Of a stretch of 64,000 nt of DNA, positions 12,071 through 23,062 are shown piece by piece (the stretch's first letter is position 1; every line of letters begins with the position of its first letter). Source of the DNA: Beta vulgaris subsp. vulgaris (taxonomy: Eukaryota; Streptophyta; Magnoliopsida; Caryophyllales; Amaranthaceae); contig NC_079209.1 in NCBI RefSeq assembly GCF_026745355.1, positions 43,206,888-43,270,887 of the forward strand, in the 5' to 3' direction. The position numbers and the translations under genes were made by a program. The notes beneath the pieces are model-generated. The model saw only the letters and a program-made list of their open reading frames with translations. It was not told the DNA's origin and did no database searches.

Positions 12071-14921
12071 CTACTTGGTCTGCTCTTCCTCCTCAGAGCC
12101 GTCAACAACAACCACTGGCTCCTCCAGAGTAGGATCGGCATCAGGGTTGGCAATATCAGCGGCGTCATTGACGGCCTCTTGCTCTTCCTCAAATTCAATC
12201 CTGGGGTCGGCATTGGCGATGTCAGCTTCAGTCACACCGGGATCCAGGTCCTCACCTTCAACTGGTAGCCCATGGACGAGGTTGGTATGCGCCTCCTCGA
12301 TCTTGGACCAGTCAAGCTCCGGGAAGGTGTGACGAACGCATCTCATGGCCGCAGACCAGCCACCGTTGTACCGGTTGAGTAAACGGCTCACGAAGTCCAT
12401 ACCCTTCTGGTACTCCTAACGGTGGCGCGCTCCAGCTCTCTGGCCTCAGAAATTTGCTCCCGGAGAAGCCTAATCTCCTCATCCTTGTTAAACAGGACCA
12501 GAGAGTGATCTTCCACCGCCTTGGTAAGGGTGGCATCGCCTTGCTCTCCGCGGCCAGCGCGTCATTCTTCTCGGTAACTGCCGCAAGCAGCTCTTGCTCC
12601 TTAACGGCCATTCTACCTTTCAGCTCCTTATTCTCCTTAACTTCGTTGAAGTAAGAAGTCTGAAAGTACCGGTAGAAGTCGCAGAGCTCTTTACCAGACT
12701 GGGCAGACTGCAAAGGGCAAAAAGAAACAAAGAGGTCAAGACAACAAATAAACCGATAACAAACTTGCAAAAGAAAAGGTAAAGGTTGTTGATCTTACCA
12801 GGGCCAAATTATGCGCATGCGTGGCGGCAAGCGTATAAACCTCGTCCACCGGAATGTCGTATTTAAGCTGTGTAGCTTTTAAAATACGGTATCCCAGATT
12901 GCCGCCCTCAAGAGGACGGTCCAAGAGCAGCGATTCGTCGTCCAAAACAGTCATCTTTGGATCGAACTTCTCGCCGTTCTTCACCGGCGAGCGAGCCCAG
13001 CGCCTCTTCAGAATATCCGGCATCTCCATCCGGTCTCGCTCCAGATAGCCCTGCTTTCTGGGCTTGGCAAAGGGCTCAAGGCCGGGAACCATGTCCGGCA
13101 GAGTAAGCTGCTTATAGATCTTGGGCCGCAAGGAGGAGGTGCCCACCTCGGCAACACGACCGGAAAGAAGAGGAGGAGCGTTAGAAGCAGGAGCCTCCTT
13201 ATCCTTGCCGGTCTTTGAGGCAACCCTTTTGGCCGCCGGCTCGGCCACAGAGGTCTGCTCCGGTTTCCTTTTCCGGGCCAAGACCTCCGCCTGACGACGC
13301 TGCAGGGGGATAGTATCCCTGACGTCGTCCTCAGTACCGGACTTCCGGCCAGACCCTCGACCGCCGCGCCCTCCTCGGCCGCCACCAGCCAGCATCTGAA
13401 TAGGAACAAATTTCTGTGCAGGCTTGGGAGGCATGTTGCTTAAGGGCCGGTATGATCTGTCAACGTGAAGAGCCTCACGAATCAGGAAGTCCTTGCCTAC
13501 AAAACAGATGATATCACAGTTAGATAAAATGATAAATGCAAACATAACAAGGCTAGCAAAGCAACAACTAAAGACACACCGTAAGGGTCAGACCGGCAGA
13601 AGCCTAAGGCCGATAAGGCCGGATTGGTGAAGATGTAGCTGGTATGAGGAAGCCAGTACTTAGGGACCGGGATCCTTTTCTTGCCTCTTAAGGCCGGGAT
13701 GGAGTCCGACGCGAAATAGTCATAGGCAATCCTTTCCCGACGGGTTAGGCCCCGATCCCTGATATGTTCCATCCGGGATCGAGGTTTAGTCCATTGTCAC
13801 CGCAACGGGAAATCATCGGGCACGCGTACCCAGATAAACCGACCTCTCCACAGCTTGAGGCCTGACGGTTTAGGGTACACAGTCAGTTTGCCGGCTTTCG
13901 TGTACAGGGACATCCAACCACCCCGGCCTTCAAGTTCATCATCTCGAGACTTTCTTTTCTTGCCAGCTCCTTTCCCTTTGGCAGAACCGTCCTCCTTAAT
14001 CCAATGGAGCTTCCGGAAAAGGTTCAATGTCTCCGGGAAGCCTTTATACCGAACCACCCAGGCATAAGCCATCAAGTTCCGCCATCCAAGGGGGGTCATC
14101 TGGGCTAGGCAGATATTCCATGCCTTGAAAACTTTAACAAAAAAGGGGTCTAGGGGAAACCTCAACCCAAAGTCAAGCATATGAGCATAAATGGCAACAT
14201 GACCGGCAGGACAGTCTGTCACCCGGCTCCCTTCAGCCGGGAGCACTAAGTGGTAATCCTCAGGGAAGGCAAAATACTGGGGGCCCTTAATGAGAAATCT
14301 ACTTTTCCTACAAGTCCTCGCCCAGCCACTATCCAACTGAACGCTGGCGGCACAGCCGGCATCGCTAGGCGGCATGAACAGCTCTGCTAGGGTATCCTCA
14401 TCGGAATCCTCCGGGATTGTCTCGGGAGGATCCTCTCGGTCAGAATCCGACTCGGCTTCTAAGGTGGCAGACTCCTCATCCGTCCCGGCTAAATATTTTT
14501 CTATACTCTCTACTGCATCGGAGTGGACAGGGGAGGCCGGAATCTCCCTAGGTACCGGTCTATGGGATGTCTCACCCACCTCAAAGGTAGAGCGCCTGAC
14601 AGGAGACGAGCCGGAAGGAAATAATTCAGGGGAATGTTCAGCTAGACCTCTCATGGTTCCATACTGACCTAAAGCCTCGGCTTGTCCCAGTACCATCTTT
14701 AAGGGGGAGGCATGAATGGCCGGCTCCACATCCTGCCTGCCGGAAGTACTACAATCATTTTGGCTATTTACCCTATGTTCAGAAGTAGGAGTAACCCGGG
14801 GAGATGTGGTAACCTCTACAGACCTAATGGAGGTGTTATCAGACTCGGCATCACTCTCACTCATAATAGAAGGAGACTTAGATATGTCTTGGGAATCAGA
14901 ATTTTCAGAGTTGGATGACAT
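12071..14921 (-). pseudogene. antisense gene of Tat element, putative gypsy-type transposon protein, spliced
   Basis: Three exons opposite to pol: 14921-13580, 13496-12799 and 12707-12071. Both introns (83 and 91 bp) have GT-AG ends and phases (1 and 0) that keep the reading frame. I chose the ATG at 14921 (MSSNSENSDSQ) because the frame upstream looks like leader. Exon 1 has a Ser/acidic N-terminus and then a domain with YFAFPEDYHLVLP, FGLRFPLDPF and LGWRNLMAYAW, which I recognise as the plant putative gypsy-type transposon family (PF04195-like). Exon 2 is basic with a Gly/Arg stretch (GGRGGRGGRGSGR). Exon 3 is coiled-coil-like with an acidic tail. One in-frame TGA (about 13797) and two apparent single-base losses in exon 3 disable this copy. 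Its molecular role is not known. Confidence 0.75.
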
Positions 14922-15147
14922 TATAAATAAGACGGTATGAAAGATCGGAAAAAGTTTTGATAAAATACCTGGAAGTAAAGACGAGAAGGGAAAATACACC
15001 GGAATCAACTGGTAGCGTGAGGCCGGAATGAGAGATCAAGCAAATGCCGCCAAGGAAACGAAAGGATTTTTGAGAGAGAAAGTCCGATATGAGCGCGATC
15101 ACAAGAGAGAGATTGCAAGAAGTGAGAAGCAGAGGTCGCACAAGAGG

Positions 15148-15155
15148 TATTTATA
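15148..15155 (-). promoter_or_regulatory. TATA box of antisense gene
   Basis: TATAAATA on the minus strand, about 230 bp upstream of the antisense gene ATG and just inside the 3' LTR. A CT-rich leader of the kind seen in plant 5' UTRs follows. A splice acceptor-like TTTACTTCCAG lies between it and the ATG, so the leader may contain another intron. Confidence 0.6.
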
Positions 15156-15209
15156 GAAAAAGTCGCGGTCGAGATTAAGTGACGCTTCGTCTTCCCGACA
15201 TGATCGTGC

Positions 15210-15215
15210 CACGTG
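15210..15215. promoter_or_regulatory. G-box near antisense TATA
   Basis: CACGTG (in CCACGTGT), about 55 bp upstream of the antisense TATA box. It is a typical bZIP/bHLH binding site in plant promoters. Regulatory role is inferred from position. Confidence 0.45.
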
Positions 15216-15395
15216 TTTTAGTAGCACCCAGCTGTGAAGCAATCACTCTTCGAAGAGCTTTCAATGTAGGTGCGCAGCTCGAGGTGACCGTTGGAATTCC
15301 CTGACAACGATTCACATTCTCTTGCTAAAAGTAACTCAGCATTTCCCATAACGGTTTGCAACCTATTAAACCGGATACGCCTATAATAGGCATAC

Positions 15396-15411
15396 CGGCT
15401 TGGGGGCTAGT
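15396..15411 (+). other. polypurine tract region of Tat element 1
   Basis: A G-rich run (CTTGGGGGCTAG) sits immediately before the 3' LTR, where plus-strand synthesis would be primed. It is short and imperfect as a PPT. Confidence 0.45.
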
Positions 15412-15858
15412 TGTATGGGGGCTGACTAAGTTCCATACCGGTTCAATTGATACCGGTCTAATAGCTTTTGGGCTTACGAGTCTGGGCTAAGATCCATTTT
15501 ATATCTACAGCGCCTACGGGCCTAAAAAGATATATTTTCAGTAAAAGATAAGAATATATCCTAAGGGAATATTCTTGGGAATCTCTCCCGTGATGACCGG
15601 GCCCAACAAAGAGATGGGCTTAATCAAGTCCCTATATATACTCCGTTGATTTGAGTCATAAGGTACGTACACGAATCCTAATACATTATACTTGAGAGCT
15701 ACCGGCTTTAAACCTAATACTGACTTAGGCATCGGAGGGGCGTTCCTCGGATCAACCCCCGAGGCTAGTTCACTTATTCTATTTTGCAGGAATCCAACCC
15801 GGCTTGAATACAAGGACTTACCGGTTCAGAACCCTGTGATTTGTCCCATACCGGAACA
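15412..15858 (+). repeat. 3' LTR of Tat element 1
   Basis: 447 bp, the same TG...CA ends as the 5' LTR, and four substitutions relative to it in my alignment, all between about offsets 180 and 270. It is followed by the target duplication GATAC. Confidence 0.93.
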
Positions 15859-16170
15859 GATACGTATGATAGTAGGACTAGGCTAGAGCATTACTGCGAG
15901 TGCTAGGGTAATCTTGACCCAGTTAAGTCCTAAGCCATTTCAGGGCCAGGGAAGGGTAAAGGAACCTCATACCCTAAATGCCTACATTAACTTTCAAACT
16001 GATCCCCAAATTTAAGATATATGAAGTGAGTAACACGTGAAAGTTCACAACTAACAAGTAACCTATTTGATAGATAATGTTGGGTATCGGAGAGATAAGG
16101 AGTTACATTGTTTATAAGAGTTCACCACCTAGATTAGTATGAGACTTTTTGGGAAGATTCTCCACGTGTA

Positions 16171-16513
16171 CTCCCTCCGTCCCAAAATATAGTTCTCATT
16201 TTTCTTTTTTCACGGTAATTTATGCAAGTAGAATATAAGAGAGATGTAAAGATTTTTTGTTTATTTAAATAAATGTTGTATGGGAAAAGATGATTTTAGG
16301 AGAGAGAATGGAGAATAATTGGTGAAAGAGCATTAATTCTAATATTTTGGTTGAATAAACAAAGAAAAAAACAAAGTTCAAGAAGCAAATAAATGATGGG
16401 ACACGGTTTTTCTAGAAAAATTACTAAAAAATGTAAAACTAAATATTGAAATGGGAACTATATTTTGGGACACCTAAAATGAAAATGGGAACTATATTTT
16501 GGGACAGAGGGAG
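16171..16513. mobile_element. Stowaway MITE (copy 1)
   Basis: Starts CTCCCTCCGTCCCAAAATAT and ends with its imperfect inverted complement (TTTTGGGACAGAGGGAG). It is flanked by TA on both sides, the Tc1/mariner target duplication. A close relative lies at 60002-60345. No coding capacity. Confidence 0.88.
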
Positions 16514-16816
16514 TATAATTCTATTGAACCTGGTTTACGAACAGATTGTCCTATCTATACTAACATATTAAAAGGCGTGCGTAAACCAGGAACGGTGCGA
16601 CGTGGCGCTCTCCCTAGGGAGTTTTAGTTCATGTAATCCATGTACAATAAAAAAAAATTAGAAATTGCATGGTATAGATTTTGATCCCGTGACCTCAAAT
16701 TCATGTACAAAAGTTTTAACCACTAGACCAAATTGTATTTAGTGATATCATATCAAAGTACAATATTAATAAATGAAAATTTTCTGACACGGGGCATAAC
16801 CCAGAGCTAATAACTA

Positions 16817-17051
16817 CTCCCTCCGTTTCACAATATAAGGCACGCACGATGTTCGAGGTCGAACTTTCACCGTTAAATATTCTCAATTTATGTTGATAGA
16901 AATTTTTTAAAAATAATATTATTATAGTATTTTTCAAGACGAATCCAACGATATAATTTTTATAATTTGTATTTATCGTATTTGAGAGATATTTGTGGTC
17001 AAGGCAAATTTTCGTAAAACGTGAGTGCCTTATATTTTGAAACAGAGGGAG
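16817..17051. mobile_element. Stowaway-like MITE (second family)
   Basis: The ends are CTCCCTCCGTTTCACAATAT and the inverted complement TATTTTGAAACAGAGGGAG, with TA duplications on both sides. At 235 bp its interior differs from the 343-bp family at 16171. Confidence 0.85.
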
Positions 17052-17239
17052 TAGTTTTATTTTATTAGGTGGGTGCCAATAATGTTGTCGGTCTTCCCAA
17101 AATTCGGCTCTTGATCGTCATATAACAGTCGTGTCTTTGTATATTACTGGCGGACGTGTCTGACTGTATGGCTTGTGTCCGCTATCAGACCTTACCATTG
17201 GTTACTTAGTACTTACTACCCATAGGCCAATTCTATTAA

Positions 17240-18519
17240 GGGTGCGTTCTATTCAACTTATTGGCCCTGAACTTATTGGACCTTATCTGAACTGAACTTG
17301 TTGAACCTGAACTGAACTTATTGGAACTTATTAAACCTGATTGGACCTGATTCAACTTATTGGACCTGATTGAACCTGATTGGAACTTATTGGACCTTAT
17401 TGGAACTTATTGACCTTATTAAAATTTATTAGACCTTATTGGCCCTGATTGAAACTTATTAGACCTTATTGGACCTGATTGAAACTTATTAGACCTTATT
17501 GGACCTGATTGAAACTTATTTGACCTTATTAGACAAAAAAATTGATCATTAATAACATAAATATTACCAATAACGTAAATACTACCCCTCAAAATTTTTT
17601 ATGGAGTAATAATTATTATAATTCGTCCTTTAGAAAATAATGATTATTAATTATCTCTCATGATAATTAATTTAACAAAAAAATTTACTATTTATATATT
17701 TGCCTATACATAACTTTCACCACTAATAAATCTAATAGTCTTGTTTTGATTTTATAAAAACACTAGTAGAAAAGCAAAAATTCTAATATGAATAATAAAA
17801 TGATAGACATAATACAAATAAATAATAAAATAATAGACATAATACAAATAAATAATAAAATAATGTAATTATAATTATTATTGCAAAATATTGTAATTAT
17901 AATTATTATTATTATTGTTAACCTTAATTATTTGACCATAATTATAATATTATTTAATAGCAATATGAATAATCAAATAATAAACAATAATACAAGTATA
18001 ATAATATACATTGTGGTACTTTAATAAAAAAATTCTAATAATAACATAATCAGCTAATAGTAATATGAATAATAAAATAATAGACATAATATAAATAAAT
18101 AATAAAATAATAGACATAATACAAATAAATAATATAATAATAGACACTAATACAAGTATAATACTATATAATCATTGTGGTACTTTAATTAAAATTCTAA
18201 TAATAACATAATCAGCTAATAGTGATATGAAATTATGAATAACAAAATAATGGACAATAATACAAATGTTTATTAAACATTGACTATTTGGACCTTATTG
18301 GACCTTATTAGACCTGATTGGAACTTATTGGACCTTATTAGACCTGATTGGAACTTATTGCACCTGATTGGAACTTATTGCACCTGATTGGAACTTATTG
18401 GACCTTATTAGACCTTATTGGAACTTATTGCCCTTATTAGACCTTATTGTAACTTATCTGAACTTATCTGAACTTATTGGACCTGAAACTTAATTTTTTA
18501 AGTTGAACAGAACGCACCC
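17240..18519. mobile_element. PIF/Harbinger-like non-autonomous element
   Basis: The terminal inverted repeats are GGGTGCGTTCTATTCAACTT and its imperfect complement at the right. They are flanked by TAA on both sides (17237-17239, 18520-18522), a PIF/Harbinger-type 3-bp duplication. Both subterminal arms are built of dozens of near-copies of a 10-bp motif (TTGGACCTTA/TTGGAACTTA/TTGGACCTGA). The centre is AT-rich with tandem AATAATAAAATAATAGACAT-type units. No transposase is encoded. Confidence 0.82.
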
Positions 18520-18522
18520 TAA

Positions 18523-19166
18523 ATGCTTCGTACCAAAAACTTAAATTACTGAACTTGTTATAAAAATAATAATATATTTGTCTATAGTTGTGAAGCTATA
18601 TCCTTGTTTTTCTTATGTTAATGTTAAAAGAAAACACTGCTGTACCAATTCTCCACAAGTTAATACAAGCATTTTAAATATACCCCTTCAAAGACCATAG
18701 TGAATGGTGACATTATTAAAATATTTTCTCGAAGAACCTTTGTTACTGACGTAAAAACAATTTAGCGGCAAGACTTTCAAGAGCCACCGATCTAGAATTT
18801 GATGGTGTATAAGCTATATGTTGGTCATATACCTAAATTAAGATAAACTTTGAGTAGGATGTTAGTGTGCAATGCACAGTGTATTTGAATAGTCAGCGTC
18901 ATATTTGGAGTTACATGTATGTACTATCTTTTCAAATTTCGTGTCAGTTTTTCAATGTGTGCCTACCTTTTTCTAAATCTTGTTGGAAGCAATATATTTT
19001 TGACAAGAAAATGTTAACAATGAAAAGTAGTCTCTCAAAACAGTGCTTCATTGATCTAAACTACAGAAATAAAAAGAGATTAATATATATATATAGATTA
19101 TGATTCTATGAAGGCTAATGTTCTTAGTGGTCGTAATCAAGTTCTTTCAAAAATCGAGATAGTTAG
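18523..19166. other. spacer, no gene seen
   Basis: AT-rich spacer between the Harbinger-like element and Tat element 2. A 78-codon frame at 18867-19103 has no recognisable domain and is probably chance. Confidence 0.5.
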
Positions 19167-19656
19167 TGTATGGGTATAACCCAAGTGTATTAGCGGACAA
19201 CATGAAGAGTCCGCGAGCATGGTCAAGGATGCGAGCATAATTATATCGTCTACAACTCCACCAAAGTCAGTTCATCTCCAGCTACCGGCAACGTTGGCAG
19301 ACGCCTAACAAGACAAAAGCGAGAGAATCTTCCCACCTGTCAAGTGCGTCATATCCCTACATGTGTCGAATGATTATACGCCCTGTTAGAGGAATAGTAT
19401 TTCTATAAATACCCCAATAGTACTATTATACAGGGACATTCTCTCTCATACTAAAATTGGCTTATCTCTCTCTCTCTAACTTCTCTCTCTAAATCTTAGT
19501 GGGACTAATACTGACTTGAGCGTCGGAGGGGGTTTCCTCACAACCACCCCGAGGGTAGCTCACGTTTGCGTATTGTGCAGTTACTAAGCAAGGACGTCAC
19601 TCCTCACATCCTTGGCGGGAACCCTTGAGACCGCCAACCGTTCCGCATCCGAAACA
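19167..19656 (+). repeat. 5' LTR of Tat element 2
   Basis: TGTATGGGTA...GAAACA, about 490 bp. The right boundary is supported by the PBS that follows. The left boundary is inferred from the TG start shared with element 1's LTR. It contains CTCTCT runs and the conserved ACTGACTTGAGCGTCGGAGG block near 19510. Confidence 0.75.
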
Positions 19657-19658
19657 AC

Positions 19659-19677
19659 TTGGCGCTAGAAGGAGGGG
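19659..19677 (+). other. primer binding site of Tat element 2
   Basis: TTGGCGCTAGAAGGAGGGG, the same primer site as Tat element 1, two bases after the LTR end. Confidence 0.7.
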
Positions 19678-19705
19678 GACTTCCTATCCCTTCAAGATAA
19701 CAGCC

Positions 19706-21250
19706 ATGGGTGACGCAAACAATACCGGTCACGGTCCCCAGAAAATCGATGTCGGTCAGACATCGTCAAAGCCAGTTATCACTAGGGCACTAGGAAATCC
19801 ACAGTTCAATTATCAGACGCCTAAAGAGCAGACTCCGAACAGTAATGTACCTTTTAACTTGGCTCAATTGAGTCAATTCTCTCCTGAACAGTTACAAATT
19901 GTAGCGTCCTTTATACAGATTTTAACTGGTAATCCCCTGCAGAGTACTCCACCTACTCGGCCAACTAGTGGAACCCGCAAGCGACCACTGGTCACGGCCG
20001 GTAGGAACGCTGACGGTACTCCGCTCCGGAAGATGCAATCCCTGAATTAAAATGGATGAGAGATGGAGAAAAAGATTGATCAATCAAATTATGAAGAAGA
20101 AATATTGGAGACAAAGGAGTTGTATCATTCTAAGGAAGAGGCTCAGGGTGGCTCCCGCCGTGAGTACAGCGCCACTAGTGCTAGTAACTATTCGGCAGGT
20201 GGTCACCTGCTTATCAAGCCAAAGTTCTCTCCCTTCACCTCAGAGATACTGAACCATCCAATGACAAGAATCAAGATGCCGACCTCTAAGTATGATGACA
20301 CTTCTCACCCTGATGATCATGTGGCGGCCTATGAAGGATACATGTTCCTATACACGCAGGTGGACGCCATCTGGTGTAAAGTTTTCCCGTCAACTCTAAC
20401 TCGGATAGCTCCGACATGGTTTAAAAGTCTTAAAACAGGTAGCATCTCTAACTTTTCTTAGTTATCATCTACATTCAGTACACACTTTGTGAGCAATAGG
20501 CGCCGCGAGCGTACCACCGGAGAACTGTTGTCTGTCAAGCAAGGCAAAACTGAAAGCCTAAGAGACTATATCGGCCGTTTCAATGTCGAAGCGGTCTCAA
20601 TACCAAGATTGCAACAAGATGTGGCTGTGTTGGCCTTTATGACAAGGATTCAAGGAAGGGTCGCCGTTCCGGGACTACCTAGGCCGGAAATCTTATACAT
20701 CTCTGGGGCCAGTCCTTGGCAAAGCAAATGACTACATCAGGGGCGAAGAATTTGATAGGGTCGGGAGCAATCGTGAGCCCGGGAAGAAAAAGGAGGACTA
20801 GTAGAGAAAGGATAAGGGTCGTGAGAGTGATCGCGGTCGGGATGAAAGAAGACAAGAATCGAATGTGGTCAAAAGAGGAAACGACCGCGAAAGAGAAAAT
20901 GAAAGATATGAAAGATATGACCGTGATAGAGGGACCACGAGAAAAGCGGGCGAGATATGATTGAACACAAAGAGAAGTTCGATGCGTACACTCAACTCAC
21001 CACTTCCAGAAGCCAGATCTACCTGATAAATAAAGACAGCGATAAATGGCAGCGTCCCAACCAGATGTTCCACAAGAATCGAGACAAGAGCAAATGGTGT
21101 GCTTTTCACGGAGATCACGGCCACCTGACTGAGGACTGCCGGCATCTCAAGGATAATCTGGAGGATTTGTTGAGAAGGGGATATTTCAGTCAGTATAAGG
21201 CTCAGACTAAAGAAGGAGATCTGGCGAAGACGGCAAACCGAAACGTTCAG
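19706..21250 (+). pseudogene. Tat element 2 gag (broken)
   Basis: Starts at ATG 19706 (MGDANNTGHGP). The gag core contains RIKMPTSKYDD, HVAAYEGYM and RDYIGRFNVEA. The zinc-knuckle-like WCAFHGDHGHLTEDC lies near 21096, followed by LRRGYFSQY. Breaks are a frame change near 20050, a TAG near 20459 where homologues read through, and a frame change near 20730. From 20957 the frame is open into protease. Confidence 0.82.
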
Positions 21251-23062
21251 TCAAGGATCAGTGAGATCCATGTGATAAGCGGTGGACCTATTCATGGCGG
21301 AAGCGTGAATGGGGTAAAGGCAAGCTTAAAAGGGTTCAGGCATCAGATTAATTTCAATGAAAGCATGCAGTGGAGACGACCGCCAATCATGCCGGCAATG
21401 TCCTTCACTGTAAAAGACGCAGAGCACGTCATATATCCCCATGATGACCTACTGGTGGTCACATTAAAAGTATCAAACTGCTTGATTCATAGAATCCTGG
21501 TTGATGGACGAAGCTCCGCCAATATCTTGTACCTTTCAACATTTAAGAAGCTGATGATAGGACCGGAGCACCTGAAGCCCGTCCGATACCTAGTAATAGG
21601 GTTTACAGGGGCGTCCGTGACTCCTGAGGGCCTAGTGTGCCTCCCGGTCCAAATTGGAGATGATGTTGAAGCCCGAGATGTAATGACGGAATTTCTAGTG
21701 GTTGACGTACCGGGAGCTTATAACGCCATTATTGGGCGTCCTTTCATCCATGATGTCCAGGGAATCATCTCTACATATCACCTTACTATGTTGTACGTCT
21801 CTAATCTGGGGAGAACAACAAAGTTGAAGGGAAATCAGGAGGCAGCACAATCATGCTACCTAACCACACTTAAACAACCAGCAAAAAGGATGCCAGTGGA
21901 GGAAGTAAACCCGCTAACTAGGAAGCAGAGGCGGGACCAGAGGAGAGCTTTGATGAATGAAGCAGAGAACGAGAAGGAAGAAGAAATGATGCAGGTTTCA
22001 ATGGAAGAGTTGGAGGCCAGGCCTGAAGATACGCCAAGGCCCCAACCAGATGGAGAGACTCAGCAAGAAATGCTAGCGGAAGATCCGGAAAGGACAGTGG
22101 TTGTCGGAACAGACATGGACCCAAAAGCCAGGATCAATCTGGTGACTAACCTACGAGAAAACGCGGATGTCTTCGCATTTTCGGCGGATGTGATGCCAGG
22201 GATAGACCTAGCTGTGATGGTACATCGTCTGAATGTGGACATCACTGTCCGCGCACTCAAGCAGAAGAAATGAAATTTCTTTGTCGAGAAGAACATGGCT
22301 GTGAAGGAAGAAGTCGACAAGTTATTGGCAGCTGACTTCATTGAACCTTGTGATTACCTAGAGTGGTTGGCCAATGTGGTCATGGTGAAGAAAACTAGCG
22401 AATAATGGAGAATGTGCGTAGATTTCACGGACAACAGGGCATGACCAAAAAAATGCTATCCATTACCCAGAATAGACCAGTTAGTAGATTCTACTAGCGG
22501 CCATGCTTTATTAAGCTTTATGGACACATTCTCAGGTTACCATCAGATAAGCTTACTTGAAGCCGACAGGAAGAAAACAACATTCATCACAGATTGTGGG
22601 GGTATACAACTACAAGGCAATGCCATTTGGGCTTCGCAATGCCGGGGCTACATATCAGAAGCTAGTAGATAAAGTGTTCGCGGATCAGAGGGGAAGAAAT
22701 ATCGAAGCTTACGTTGACGACTCCATTGTCAAGAGTAAGATCGACCATGAACACTTAGAGGATCTAGTAAAGACTTTCAGGACGTTGAGAAAATACCAGA
22801 TAAAGCTTAATCTCAAGAAGTGTGTCTTTGGGGTTAAGGCAGACAAGTTCTTAGGTTTCCTTGTAAGCAAAAGAGGGATTGAAGCGAATCCAGAGAAAGT
22901 CCAGGCAATTATAAAATTGCCCGAGCCCAAGAGCGTGATGGATATCCAGCGTTTGACGGGAAGGATGGCGACCCTCACTCGATTCATTTCAAAGTCAGCA
23001 GGTAAGGCTATGCCTTTCTTTGCCTTGCTAAGGGGAAATAGGAAGTTCGAATGGGGGAGAAG
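20957..23062 (+). pseudogene. Tat element 2 pol fragment: PR and RT
   Basis: A 438-codon open frame (20957-22273) spans the gag C-terminus and an aspartic protease region (ILVDGRSSANILYLS, AYNAIIGRPFIHD). A TGA at 22271 stops it. RT then continues with two more premature stops near 22400 and 22443 and a frame change near 22600. Motifs are FIEPCDY, CYPLPRIDQLVDSTSG and YVDDSIVKS. The domain is cut off at about 23062. Confidence 0.82.

Larger units (their letters stand above)
5138..15858 (+). mobile_element. Ty3/gypsy LTR retrotransposon, Tat lineage (element 1)
   Basis: A complete element bounded by two 447-bp LTRs that I could align with only four substitutions. It is flanked by the perfect 5-bp target duplication GATAC (5133-5137 and 15859-15863). 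The order is LTR, PBS, gag, protease, RT, RNase H, a second archaeal-type RNase H, integrase, tandem-repeat spacer, antisense gene, PPT, LTR. The second RNase H between RNase H and integrase, together with an antisense extra ORF, is characteristic of the Tat group (Ogre, Retand, Grande relatives). gag-pol carries many frameshifts and stops, so this copy cannot make its own proteins. Its left LTR starts 428 bp upstream of the chitinase A ATG. Confidence 0.93.
19167..23062 (+). mobile_element. Tat-lineage retrotransposon, truncated (element 2)
   Basis: A 5' LTR, PBS, gag, protease and most of RT, similar in order and sequence to element 1. The coding sequence stops abruptly at about 23062, just after the EWG motif that ends the RT region. 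AT-rich sequence beginning TGTAATCCCC replaces the RNase H and integrase. No 3' LTR was found, so this is a truncated copy. Confidence 0.85.

Noticed and set aside
13797..15008. 403-codon minus-strand frame as a stand-alone host gene
   Set aside because: It lies inside the LTR-bounded Tat element, continues past a TGA in the same frame into further spliced exons, and matches a transposon-associated family.
17950..18147. Ile/Met-rich minus-strand frame
   Set aside because: Translation of AT-rich tandem units in the Harbinger-like element.
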